Positions 20,381-29,312 of a stretch of 45,026 nucleotides of DNA are shown piece by piece. The translations under genes and the position numbers were made by a program. Within the stretch, counting starts at the first letter, position 1. Each line of letters begins with the position of its first letter. This stretch comes from Candidatus Magasanikbacteria bacterium CG_4_10_14_0_2_um_filter_33_14 (GTDB lineage: Bacteria; Patescibacteriota; Patescibacteriia; Magasanikbacterales; UBA922), in contig PFPL01000006.1 of assembly GCA_002793035.1 (NCBI GenBank), positions 1 to 45,026 of the forward strand. The letters are read 5' to 3'. The notes under the pieces were generated by a model that did not search any database, was not told the DNA's origin, and worked only from the letters and a program-made list of their open reading frames with translations.

Positions 20381-21715
20381 TTAGAAGTTTGTTGGCATGT
20401 TAAAGTCTTCATTATCCGGGATACCATCCCCATCAGTATCAGGATTCATAGGGTCTGTACCTAGTTGTAATTCAAAAGAATCATAAATTCCATCACCATC
20501 ACTATCTAACTGTTCTGTTGTAGTGCCCATTTGAGACCCAGACATTAATCCTACTCGTTCATCTTGTTCTCCAGACATCAACATTGGAGCAAACTGAGCA
20601 AACAATGCAGACATCATTTCAATCAAACTTTTACTTTCTTCTGGTTCTTCTATAAGAACTGGTTTATTATAATTTTTGAATTCATATGACAAAGCAATTG
20701 TAGCATCCACTCCTTCTTCTTGAACTTTGGCAGAAAAAGTCACTTTGTATAACAATGAATCTTTTTTACCAATCCAAATTTCACCTTCATGTTCAGGAAA
20801 ATCTTTGAATGTTTCATCAAAATCTTCAATGGATCTATTTAGAGAACTTTCATCAGGTACAATATCTTGTAAGGCTAATAAAAATTCTTTCAAACCATCT
20901 TTATTGATAACAAATTTATAATGATAAGTATTTACATCATTTAATTTTTCTGATTTTAATTTTTCAGTTACCTCAATAATTTGTGATTTTATAACAGCTT
21001 TACGTATTTGATCAATTTGTTCTTTTGTTAATTTACTTTTGTCCAATTTAGAAGTAATCTCTTTTTCATCTATTCCTAATTGTTCTTGCAAAGAACCCAA
21101 ATCAAGTTTTACCCATTGATTTTCAAAATCACTCAAATCCACAAAAGGAATCTCCGGTGTTTTTGTTACATTAAAATAATAGTTCTTGTTAAGAGACTTA
21201 ATATCTAAACCCGCTTCAAGACCATCCATAAGAGGCATATCTAATTTCAAATCTACACTACCAGAAATTTTTGGATTTTCCACATCTGTCATATCATAAA
21301 CTCCTCCAAAATCACTAGACAAAGCATAGTCTTTGTCCTCAAAAGTACCCTCTACACTCAACTTTCCACTATATTCCCAAGTTTTAACTACTTCTGTTTT
21401 CAACAACATTTTATTAAATATCTTTTCTGGATTTTGAAAATAATTGAAGTAAGCATAAGTACCACCACCAAAAGCCAAAACACCAAAAATAACAATCGCA
21501 AATATAACTATCATTTTTTTTGAAAAAAATCCAAATGGCTTCTTTTCTGTTGCAGGAATCGATGATGTAGTTTCTATACTAATCAATGAATTAAACGCGG
21601 TATCTATTTGTTCTTTATTCCAACCAGTTTCCAAAAGTGTTTTAGTTATATCGTCTCTTTTGAATCCTCTAGATACTTGACTCTTGATATAGTCTACAAG
21701 TTGTGGATGTTCCAT
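20381..21715 (-). CDS. Membrane-anchored protein with C-terminal thrombospondin type-3-like calcium-binding repeats
   Basis: TM helix FGFFSKKMIVIFAIVIFGVLAFGGGTYAYF; C-terminal DSDGDGIYDSFELQLGTDPMNPDTDGDGIPDNEDF. Confidence 0.75.
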   Translation of the reverse strand: MEHPQLVDYIKSQVSRGFKRDDITKTLLETGWNKEQIDTAFNSLISIETTSSIPATEKKPFGFFSKKMIVIFAIVIFGVLAFGGGTYAYFNYFQNPEKIFNKMLLKTEVVKTWEYSGKLSVEGTFEDKDYALSSDFGGVYDMTDVENPKISGSVDLKLDMPLMDGLEAGLDIKSLNKNYYFNVTKTPEIPFVDLSDFENQWVKLDLGSLQEQLGIDEKEITSKLDKSKLTKEQIDQIRKAVIKSQIIEVTEKLKSEKLNDVNTYHYKFVINKDGLKEFLLALQDIVPDESSLNRSIEDFDETFKDFPEHEGEIWIGKKDSLLYKVTFSAKVQEEGVDATIALSYEFKNYNKPVLIEEPEESKSLIEMMSALFAQFAPMLMSGEQDERVGLMSGSQMGTTTEQLDSDGDGIYDSFELQLGTDPMNPDTDGDGIPDNEDFNMPTNF

Positions 21716-21744
21716 ATTTTTTTAATTAATAAAAAATTCGTTAG

Positions 21745-21827
21745 TGCCCAAAGCGGGACTCGAACCCGCACGCTCATTACAAGCCTAGCACCTCAAGCTA
21801 GTGTGTATACCATTCCACCATCTGGGC
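21745..21827 (-). tRNA. tRNA-Leu (anticodon GAG)
   Basis: Reverse strand GCCCAGATGGTGGAATGGTATACACACTAGCTTGAGGTGCTAGGCTTGTAATGAGCGTGCGGGTTCGAGTCCCGCTTTGGGCA; anticodon loop TTGAGGT, variable arm, 3' CCA not encoded. Confidence 0.94.
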
Positions 21828-21888
21828 TTATTTTAAAACTAATTTCACTGAAATTCTGTGTAATCCATAAAAATCAATGAAATCCATG

Positions 21889-22665
21889 TTAAAATTTTCT
21901 CTCTTTACCTACCACCATTTCTATTCTACTTTTGGCCAATTTTATTTTTACCTTTATTTCTTTAGAGATATTACCATCTGTTTCTACCACAAAAGGTTTA
22001 CGACTAGAAACGATAATTTCTTCAAAAGGGAAAATACTTGGTTCTTCAAATTGTTCTTTTTTGAAAACACCTTTTTTTACAACAGGTCTCAAAAAAGCTT
22101 CCAATTTACCATCTTGAGGATGAACCACATATTTTTTACTTCCTTTTGACCAAACGAAAGGTTTCAAATTACATACTACCAATTCCATTTTTTTACCTTT
22201 AGTGCCAACTTTAAAACTTTCATCATACTCTATCTGAATATCACTAGGTGGAATATGAAGCTGAGAAATAAAATAACGATTATTGAGCCAACCAACGTCC
22301 AAAAAAAGTTTTCTTCTTTTGGCAAGTACATCGCAAGCTTCTAGTCCTACAGATATACCCAAAACTTCAGCAATACTATTTTCTACTCCAATAGGCAAAA
22401 AACCATATGTGACACTACAAGAAGCTGCCCTCGAAAGGACATGACCAAAAGTAACATCATTACCTACTATTACAATAGTTTTTGCTCCTTTTCTTATTTC
22501 ATCCTCAATCAACATCTCACAGTTAGTATAACGTTGAAGTCGGATGATTTTACCAGCGATACCATAATCTGTCAACCTAGTTTCGATTGCTTTAATAGTA
22601 GAGTGATATTTTTTACTTTTCAAAAAATTGTCGTAGAGATAGACATACATAAAGAAGAACTTCAA
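21889..22665 (-). CDS. Diacylglycerol kinase catalytic-domain-like protein
   Basis: IEDEIRKGAKTIVIVGNDVTFGHVLSRAASCSVTYGFLPIGVENSIAEVLGI resembles the DAGKc nucleotide-binding pattern. Confidence 0.65.
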   Translation of the reverse strand: MKFFFMYVYLYDNFLKSKKYHSTIKAIETRLTDYGIAGKIIRLQRYTNCEMLIEDEIRKGAKTIVIVGNDVTFGHVLSRAASCSVTYGFLPIGVENSIAEVLGISVGLEACDVLAKRRKLFLDVGWLNNRYFISQLHIPPSDIQIEYDESFKVGTKGKKMELVVCNLKPFVWSKGSKKYVVHPQDGKLEAFLRPVVKKGVFKKEQFEEPSIFPFEEIIVSSRKPFVVETDGNISKEIKVKIKLAKSRIEMVVGKERKF

Positions 22666-22723
22666 TTACTGAAACATCAGACAAGCTTTTTTTGCTTTAT
22701 CCTAAATTAGCTAAAAACCAAAA

Positions 22724-23209
22724 TTATTCATCCATCTGTGTGTCAATATCTTCTTCTATTGTTTTTTTTGTACGTCTAACAATTTTTTTTTCCATTTTTC
22801 CAGACATTCCTTCTAAACCTTTCATACTTACTTTACCTTGAAGCAAAGCTCCTGCATCGATAACTAAAGTTTCACAGATTATATCACCTAAAAGACGAGC
22901 CGAAGATGTAAGCTCCAATTTGCCATCAACTTTTACATTTCCTTGTACTTCTCCAGAAATAATAGCTTCACCAGCTTTGACATTAGCCAAAATCTTAGCA
23001 CCTTCTTCTACTGTCAAAAGACGTCCTGTTTTGACATTACCAGAAACAGTACCTTTTACCAAGATATTACCTTCAGAAACAAAATCTCCTTCTACAACAA
23101 CAGAAGGACCCACTACTGTCTCTACTTGATCTTCTTCGTGAGAAGCATGGTGAGATTGAGTATGATTGTGAGATGTAGTTTCCATCTCTTCTGGACTTTG
23201 TTTGAACAT
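22724..23209 (-). CDS. Bactofilin (polymer-forming cytoskeletal protein)
   Basis: VVEGDFVSEGNILVKGTVSGNVKTGRLLTVEEGAKILANVKAGEAIISGEVQGNVKVDGKLELTSSARLLGDI. Confidence 0.92.
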   Translation of the reverse strand: MFKQSPEEMETTSHNHTQSHHASHEEDQVETVVGPSVVVEGDFVSEGNILVKGTVSGNVKTGRLLTVEEGAKILANVKAGEAIISGEVQGNVKVDGKLELTSSARLLGDIICETLVIDAGALLQGKVSMKGLEGMSGKMEKKIVRRTKKTIEEDIDTQMDE

Positions 23210-23355
23210 AGATATTTTTAATTAATATTTTAAAATATATGATATTATAGCATTAAAACAGTCAAAAAGTCAAAAGTTCATAAAGGCTAATCAAAAACTC
23301 TACAAACTTTCAATTTTATAACATTATGAACTATTTTTTAATTCTTCATTACACA

Positions 23356-24999
23356 TTACTCTTTACCCTTCACACCAGGTATCCAAAAACCAAATTCACT
23401 TCCTTGCCCTAGTCCTGGACTATGTGCCCAGACATGACCGCCATGTTTTTCAATAAATCTCTTACAAACATAAATACCAAGACCAGTACCATTGACATTG
23501 GTACCTTCCACATTTTTACCACGATAAAATTTTTGAAAAAAATTTACTTCATCTTCTTTATTGAAGCCAAAACCATGATCTTTTACACGGACAGTGTATC
23601 CCCCATCTTCTGTTTCTACAGAAATGGTAATAGTACCTTTATCACTATACTTGATAGCATTGTCCAAAAAATTGAAAACTACATGACGAACTTTTTCTTC
23701 GTCCATATAAATATTTGTAATTTCTTTGTCTGGTTTCCAAACTATTTTTAATTTTTTAACAGCAAACTCTGGTTTCATAGACAACTCTTTCACAACACTA
23801 GAAATAAGCTCATTCATATTCTTATCTTCAAAAGTAAACTTAGTCCTACCTTGTTCAATACGAGTAATATCCAAAAATTCTTCTACCAGTGTCATCAATC
23901 TATCATTGCTCTCATCCATATTTTTCAAAACTTCTTTCAAAGGTTTATGCACCTTACCATAAGCACCATCGCCAATAAGCTCGATATATCCACGAATAAT
24001 AGTGAGAGGTGTACGAAGTTGGTGAGAAGCAATGGACAAAAATTCTGTCTTTTGTTGATCAAGTTCTTGAAGACGTAAATTGGCTTTTTCTAGATTATGG
24101 GCTAAACTAGCTAATTCTTCCTTTTGTTTTATTTCTTTTTTAACGCTCAAAAAAAGAATAAAAGAAACAAATAAAACAAGAATAAAAACAATTACGTTAA
24201 CTAAAACATCACTATAATCCTTCGAAAATAGCAACCTTATTAAAAGTAAAAAATTTAACAATAGAAGAAAAGCTTCTGTTGCAACCATCTTTATATCCAA
24301 AAGTTTATATCTCAAAATTGCATAAGTAGTAAACGCAGCTACTAATGTAGAAAAAAATTGTCCCAACCAATTATATTCAAAATTACCAAACCAAGGTAAT
24401 ATCAAATTGGTAACCATAGCCAAATTGGCCCCAAAAAAATAACCTGACAATATAAATAATATTTGTCTCCTTGTCATTCCTTTTTCTTTACGAAACTTCA
24501 AAAATAATACAATAAAACCTAACAAAAAGAAAAAACTCACATGATTGGCATACAAAAAGTACAAAGGACCCCAAAGTATAATATCTTCACCCTTATCAAC
24601 TAACTCTACACCCTTTATCATCCAAGTAGGATGTATACAAAGATAGACAACAAATAAATTTTCTAATAATAAAAATAATTTTAACTTAAAAGATATTTTT
24701 TTATCTTCAGGAAAAACTAAAGTAAAATAAAAAAAAGTAGTGGATGTAAAAGAAGCCATTATATATAGTATCCTAACCCAAAGTACCGCTTCACCTAAAA
24801 AATTTGATCTATACAAAAACATAGGAAAAACCCAGCCAGCAATTGCTAGAATAGCAAAGACATAAGCTTTTCCACCTGGTGTTTTTCTACCATACCTAAA
24901 CAACACCCATAACAAAGAAGCATGTATAGCAAGAGAAATCAACACTGTTATATTTCTGAAATCTAATATAAATTGATCCATACTTTTTATATTATACAC
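23356..24999 (-). CDS. Membrane sensor histidine kinase
   Basis: Multi-TM N-terminus; HisKA FLSIASHQLRTPLTIIRGYIELI; HATPase VVFNFLDNAIKYSDKG, VKDHGFGF, GTGLGIYVCKRFIEKHGG. Confidence 0.94.
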   Translation of the reverse strand: MYNIKSMDQFILDFRNITVLISLAIHASLLWVLFRYGRKTPGGKAYVFAILAIAGWVFPMFLYRSNFLGEAVLWVRILYIMASFTSTTFFYFTLVFPEDKKISFKLKLFLLLENLFVVYLCIHPTWMIKGVELVDKGEDIILWGPLYFLYANHVSFFFLLGFIVLFLKFRKEKGMTRRQILFILSGYFFGANLAMVTNLILPWFGNFEYNWLGQFFSTLVAAFTTYAILRYKLLDIKMVATEAFLLLLNFLLLIRLLFSKDYSDVLVNVIVFILVLFVSFILFLSVKKEIKQKEELASLAHNLEKANLRLQELDQQKTEFLSIASHQLRTPLTIIRGYIELIGDGAYGKVHKPLKEVLKNMDESNDRLMTLVEEFLDITRIEQGRTKFTFEDKNMNELISSVVKELSMKPEFAVKKLKIVWKPDKEITNIYMDEEKVRHVVFNFLDNAIKYSDKGTITISVETEDGGYTVRVKDHGFGFNKEDEVNFFQKFYRGKNVEGTNVNGTGLGIYVCKRFIEKHGGHVWAHSPGLGQGSEFGFWIPGVKGKE

Positions 25000-25024
25000 T
25001 ATTTTTTATTTTTTTCCTAAAAAA

Positions 25025-25054
25025 ACAATACACACGAATATTCGTGTGTATTGT
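25025..25054 (-). terminator. Long-stem intrinsic terminator
   Basis: Reverse strand ACAATACACACGAATATTCGTGTGTATTGTTTTTTT. Confidence 0.82.
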
Positions 25055-25058
25055 TGGT

Positions 25059-25088
25059 AGCGTAATTGTTGGTTAAGACAATTACGCT
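25059..25088. repeat. Second hairpin directly after the GC-rich gene
   Basis: AGCGTAATTGT TGGTTAAG ACAATTACGCT, 11-bp perfect stem. Confidence 0.75.
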
Positions 25089-25095
25089 TCCTCTC

Positions 25096-26265
25096 TCAGT
25101 CCGGATGACTGATGAGCTTGGCATAGAAACCCAGCTTATCAGCTTCATCACAAAACCGAGAAAAGTCATGTTCATCGAAGTACCTTCCAGCTGTCATCTC
25201 GACGACACACTGAAGTAGACACCCCGGAACATTCGACGGTTCGAAACCTGGCAGAGCCGGAATCATCCGGATACCACGTCTGGCCTCCGCCACAGTTTTG
25301 TACAACATCGCACCAGTTCCCGCGACTTGCTCACGCAAATACTTAGGTACCGGCGGATGAGTGTCGTCGGCCAACACCATCCCATTATGCAAGTATGGAA
25401 TGAAGTTCTCAACCTCCTTTCCATTACCGGTCAAGATGATGACGGCATCAGCCTGTCCGACAGCTCGAGCATCGTTCGTACGAAGAACATTGCCCATCGT
25501 TTCAGACATCTCGTAACGCGGGTCAAGAGCGATGACGAATCGACAGATCCTCGACAGATCTTCCACCACCTTCGCCCCTGTGAAGCCAGCTCCACCAGGG
25601 ATACAAAAAGTAGTTTCACTCAAAGTCTTACCCAGCTTTTTTGCCAAGGCTTCTGCTGTACGAAGCATCACGTAACGAGTCCCCATTGACCCATCACGCA
25701 AAGGCTCTGGAACGTTCTTACCACGTGCCTTGTGATCGAAGGAAGGAAGGCGTCCTGCCAACGCAAAGTGCTTGGTCTTAGGGAACTCAGAGAGCACTCC
25801 CATAAGGTAGGCACTAGCAAAAGCAGGTTTTTCTGCCATTTCTTCCTCAGTTCGAGGAGAGGCACAGTACATTCCCAGCTTTCCACGAAAGAACATGAAC
25901 CCGATGGGAAAAGCCCTCCGAGCCTTCTTCGTGAAGCTCTCACTGAAGAAACGCCCTTGCTGCTTGCGGTTGCCATAGACAGCGAAGACGAACTTCGGCT
26001 TGATGGCCTTCTTGAGAATAGGCCAAGTGTAGTAGAAGAAGCTGACGTAAGCACGTGCCACGAGGACGAAGAACTTCTTCAAAATCCTCTGAAACAAGTT
26101 TTTACGACGCTTTTTCTTCTGGTTCGACACAGGCTCAGGATCGAGGGTCTCAACCGCATCAGTCAACAAGGTCTCTTCGACCTCGACGACATCAACAGTT
26201 TCAACATCTTCGACAAAAGCCAGCCCCACACGATTGCGTGAGGAGATTCCTTCAGGATTATTCAT
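25096..26265 (-). CDS. Long-chain acyl-ACP reductase-like / glutamyl-tRNA-reductase-like Rossmann-fold protein (tentative)
   Basis: Start taken at MNNPEGISS (26265) because AGGAG lies upstream. LSETTFCIPGGAGFTGAKVVEDLSRICRFVIALDPRYE nucleotide-binding pattern; overall order of motifs resembles cyanobacterial AAR. Composition visibly GC-rich compared with neighbours. Confidence 0.55.
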   Translation of the reverse strand: MNNPEGISSRNRVGLAFVEDVETVDVVEVEETLLTDAVETLDPEPVSNQKKKRRKNLFQRILKKFFVLVARAYVSFFYYTWPILKKAIKPKFVFAVYGNRKQQGRFFSESFTKKARRAFPIGFMFFRGKLGMYCASPRTEEEMAEKPAFASAYLMGVLSEFPKTKHFALAGRLPSFDHKARGKNVPEPLRDGSMGTRYVMLRTAEALAKKLGKTLSETTFCIPGGAGFTGAKVVEDLSRICRFVIALDPRYEMSETMGNVLRTNDARAVGQADAVIILTGNGKEVENFIPYLHNGMVLADDTHPPVPKYLREQVAGTGAMLYKTVAEARRGIRMIPALPGFEPSNVPGCLLQCVVEMTAGRYFDEHDFSRFCDEADKLGFYAKLISHPD

Positions 26266-26367
26266 AATTCTCCTGCGCAAGTGTAAGTGTTAAATTTTTG
26301 CGAAATGATTTCCGCTCTTTATATATAAATACATTTATATATACAAAAAGCCAAAATCAGATACCTC

Positions 26368-26396
26368 TATAATACACAAAAAAAACAAAATGTCAA
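26368..26396 (-). promoter_or_regulatory. Candidate promoter of the AAR-like gene
   Basis: Reverse strand TTGACA (26396-26391), 17 nt, ATTATA (26373-26368). Confidence 0.55.
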
Positions 26397-26441
26397 GTTG
26401 CTTATCTTTATTGTGTATATTTTTAAAATATTATATTTTAA

Positions 26442-27530
26442 TTATTTCAATTTTTTATCTTCCAAAATACCTATCAACTCTTTATTTATTTTTCTAATAG
26501 TAAAAGGTCCTCCATAAATAAACCCTGTAATCATCTGCACAGCATCAGCACCTGCTTTCATTTTAGCATAAACATCCTTTGCTGTAAAAATTCCACCAAC
26601 ACCAATAATTTTCAATCTGTCACCAGCACGTTCACGAATGTGTTTTATAATATTATTTGTTCTTTGTTGCAAATGTTTTCCAGAAATTCCACCAGGATGA
26701 TCCAATTTTTCTTTTGATGATTTGAATTTATTTACCCAAGATCTATTTTTTATCAAGTTGGTTGCCACAATTCCTGTCATTTTGTATTCAATACACAAAT
26801 CAATTACTTTATCCAAATCTTCATAACTCATATCTGGACCAATTTTTACAAAAATGTCTTTCGTTATTTTTTTCCCAGAGAATACTGGTCCGCCTTGGGC
26901 GGATACAACTTTATTTATTTTCTTCAAAAGTTCTTCTACAAAAGAAACCTGAGCAAAGACATCACACTTCGCGACATTTGGACAACTAACATTGAGAGTA
27001 ATGTAATCAGCTAGTTCATACAAATCTAGAAAAGAACGTACATAATCATCTGCCATTTCTGACTCTTTCAAACCTGTAGTCACCGCAATACTGATACCAT
27101 AAGGAATATCCCGTTTTTGCATTTTTTTCTTGATTCTTCTAGCTGATTCAAGACTTCCACTATTAGACAAACCATAATAGACAATAAGACCTTTATCCTC
27201 CGGTATACGCCAAAGACGAGGCTTGGGATTGCCAGGCTGAGCAGAATTGGTAATAGAACCAAGCTCAGCAAAACCAAAACCAAGCATCGGATATGCATGC
27301 GGTGCAGTAATATCTTTGTCAAAACCAGCAGACAAACCAACCGGATTTTTTAATTCAAGATTTCCAAGCTTCACGTGCAGACGAGGATCATCGATAAATA
27401 AAAACTTTTTTATCAAAAAATAAAAAGGGCGCAAAACACTAGTTGCACCCAAAATATTGATAACAAAATGATGTATTTTTTCTGGATCAGTTTTAAACAA
27501 TATTGGACGAATAATTTTTTTATATAACAT
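26442..27530 (-). CDS. pyrD: Dihydroorotate dehydrogenase, class 2-like architecture
   Basis: MLYKKIIRPILFKTDPEKIHHFVINILG, NPVGLSAGFDKD, GFGFAELGSIT, LNVSCPNV, GVGGIFTAKDVYAKMKAGADAVQMITGFIYGGP. Confidence 0.92.
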   Translation of the reverse strand: MLYKKIIRPILFKTDPEKIHHFVINILGATSVLRPFYFLIKKFLFIDDPRLHVKLGNLELKNPVGLSAGFDKDITAPHAYPMLGFGFAELGSITNSAQPGNPKPRLWRIPEDKGLIVYYGLSNSGSLESARRIKKKMQKRDIPYGISIAVTTGLKESEMADDYVRSFLDLYELADYITLNVSCPNVAKCDVFAQVSFVEELLKKINKVVSAQGGPVFSGKKITKDIFVKIGPDMSYEDLDKVIDLCIEYKMTGIVATNLIKNRSWVNKFKSSKEKLDHPGGISGKHLQQRTNNIIKHIRERAGDRLKIIGVGGIFTAKDVYAKMKAGADAVQMITGFIYGGPFTIRKINKELIGILEDKKLK

Positions 27531-27574
27531 ACCACTAATCTTAACACTAATTATTAAAGCGTAGTTCACATCCG

Positions 27575-27606
27575 TAAATCTGGATTATTCGAATATCCGG
27601 ATTTTT
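27575..27606 (-). terminator. Intrinsic terminator-like hairpin after argS
   Basis: AAATCTGGATTATTCGAATATCCGGATTT palindrome next to the argS stop. Confidence 0.55.
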
Positions 27607-29307
27607 CTACATTTCGGAGACAGTATCTATTGTAAGCAATCCAAGAGCCTTTGTCAAAATTTGAGACACTTTGGTACTCAAATATAATCTTGCTTTTACC
27701 AACTCTTCATTTTCAGCATTCAAAACACTATGTTTATTATAAAAATCATTGTAAGTCTTGGCTAAATCAAAACAATACTTCGCAATAACTGAAGAATTAT
27801 AATTTTGGAGAGCCTTCTCCACTATTTCTGGAAATTCTGCGATTTTCAAAACCAAATTTTTCACTTCGTCTTCTATAAACAAAGAAAAATTGACTTCATC
27901 ATTTGATTTACCAGTAAATTTTCTTTCTAAACTATTGATACGTGCAACAGTGTACAAAATATATGGAGCACTAAAACCATCGAAACTAACCGCTTCATCA
28001 AAATCAAAAGTAACAACTTTTTCAGCTTCGTGTTTTTGCATAGTGAACTTGAGCACTGCCATAGTCAAAACATGTGCAGTCTCTTTTACTTTTTTCTCAC
28101 TCCAGTCTTCGTGACGAGCTCTTGTTTCTTTTTCTAAATGATCCAAAACTTTGTCACGCAAATCTTCATAAAGGATCACATTGCCAGCACGAGAAGACAT
28201 TTTACCACTTGGTAAATTGACTAAACCATAACCAATATGAGTCATTTTTTTGTCAAAGCCAAACAATTCCAAAACTTTGAAAAGTTGCTTGAAATAAAAA
28301 TTTTGTTCAGTGGCTGTAATATTAATACTTTCTACCACATCATATTTTTTAAATTTTTCTTCTGACAAAGCCAAGTCACTAGTCATATACACTCCTCCAC
28401 CAGTACTCTTTCTTACCAAAGCCACATCCAAATTATATTTATTTAAATCAACTATGATAGCGCCACCTTCCCCTACTTCAGCAATTTTTTTATTTAATAA
28501 TTCATCAACAATTTCTTGTCCACGAGCTTTGACTTCACTTTCATAAATTATAGAATCGTGTTCAACTTTTAGTTCATTCATCAAATCAAGAAAACCTGCA
28601 GTACTCCATTTTTTGGTTTCTTCAAAAAGCTTGGTAATCTCTTCTTCACCATTTTCAAGTTTATACTGAATAGCGTCTAGTTCTTCATTATATTCTTTGT
28701 CATGATCTTTTAGATAGTTACTAGCTTTGGCATAAATTTCCCCCAATACCTTTTGTTTATTTGATGCATCAAAAATCTCTGAACTTTGAACTCCGAACTT
28801 AAAACTATTTTGAATTCCCCAAAGACACTTCACGACATGACGACCAAAATCGTTGACGTAATTCATCGGAATCATGTCGTAGCCACTAGCACGATAAACT
28901 TGAACAATAGTATTACCAACGCAAACATTACGCATGTGTCCAATATGAAATTCTTTGTGCGTATTTTGACTAGGATATTCAATCAAAACTTTTTTACCTT
29001 GACCTATATTGTTGTTACCAAAATCTTCATTTATATCTTCCAAAATCATTTCTGAAACTTTAGCAGTATCCAAAAACAAATTGATATAAGGTCCAAAAGC
29101 TTTTACTTCTTTGATAATTGTATCTGCTGGCAAAGAAAATTCTTCTACAAAATTCTTAGCAAATTCAGCTGGATTTTGTTTCTTTTCTTTTGATAATTCA
29201 AAACAAGGCAATGCAATATCGCCCATTTCTGGTTTTGGTGGAGTTGAAAACATCAGATTTTCTAGCCCCAAAATTTCTTGAATTTTTGTTTGTAATTTTT
29301 TGTTCAT
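27607..29307 (-). CDS. argS: Arginyl-tRNA synthetase
   Basis: IEYPSQNTHKEFHIGHMRNVCVGNTIVQVYRASGYDMIPMNYVNDFGRHV; GLVNLPSGKMSSRAGNVILYEDL; C-terminal DALR-type anticodon-binding region. Confidence 0.95.
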   Translation of the reverse strand: MNKKLQTKIQEILGLENLMFSTPPKPEMGDIALPCFELSKEKKQNPAEFAKNFVEEFSLPADTIIKEVKAFGPYINLFLDTAKVSEMILEDINEDFGNNNIGQGKKVLIEYPSQNTHKEFHIGHMRNVCVGNTIVQVYRASGYDMIPMNYVNDFGRHVVKCLWGIQNSFKFGVQSSEIFDASNKQKVLGEIYAKASNYLKDHDKEYNEELDAIQYKLENGEEEITKLFEETKKWSTAGFLDLMNELKVEHDSIIYESEVKARGQEIVDELLNKKIAEVGEGGAIIVDLNKYNLDVALVRKSTGGGVYMTSDLALSEEKFKKYDVVESINITATEQNFYFKQLFKVLELFGFDKKMTHIGYGLVNLPSGKMSSRAGNVILYEDLRDKVLDHLEKETRARHEDWSEKKVKETAHVLTMAVLKFTMQKHEAEKVVTFDFDEAVSFDGFSAPYILYTVARINSLERKFTGKSNDEVNFSLFIEDEVKNLVLKIAEFPEIVEKALQNYNSSVIAKYCFDLAKTYNDFYNKHSVLNAENEELVKARLYLSTKVSQILTKALGLLTIDTVSEM

Positions 29308-29312
29308 ATTTT

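Noticed and set aside
21838-21893. ATTTCACTGAAATTCTGTGTAATCCATAAAAATCAATGAAATCC segment as a mobile repeat
   Set aside because: Looks like a dispersed repeat type but only one copy was noticed in this window, so not supportable here.
25668-26241. Overlapping ORFs on both strands (25668..26054 minus, 25732..26241 plus)
   Set aside because: Shadow ORFs expected from GC-rich coding sequence; Arg/Ser-rich with no recognisable motif, and the 25096-26265 frame has clear domain structure.
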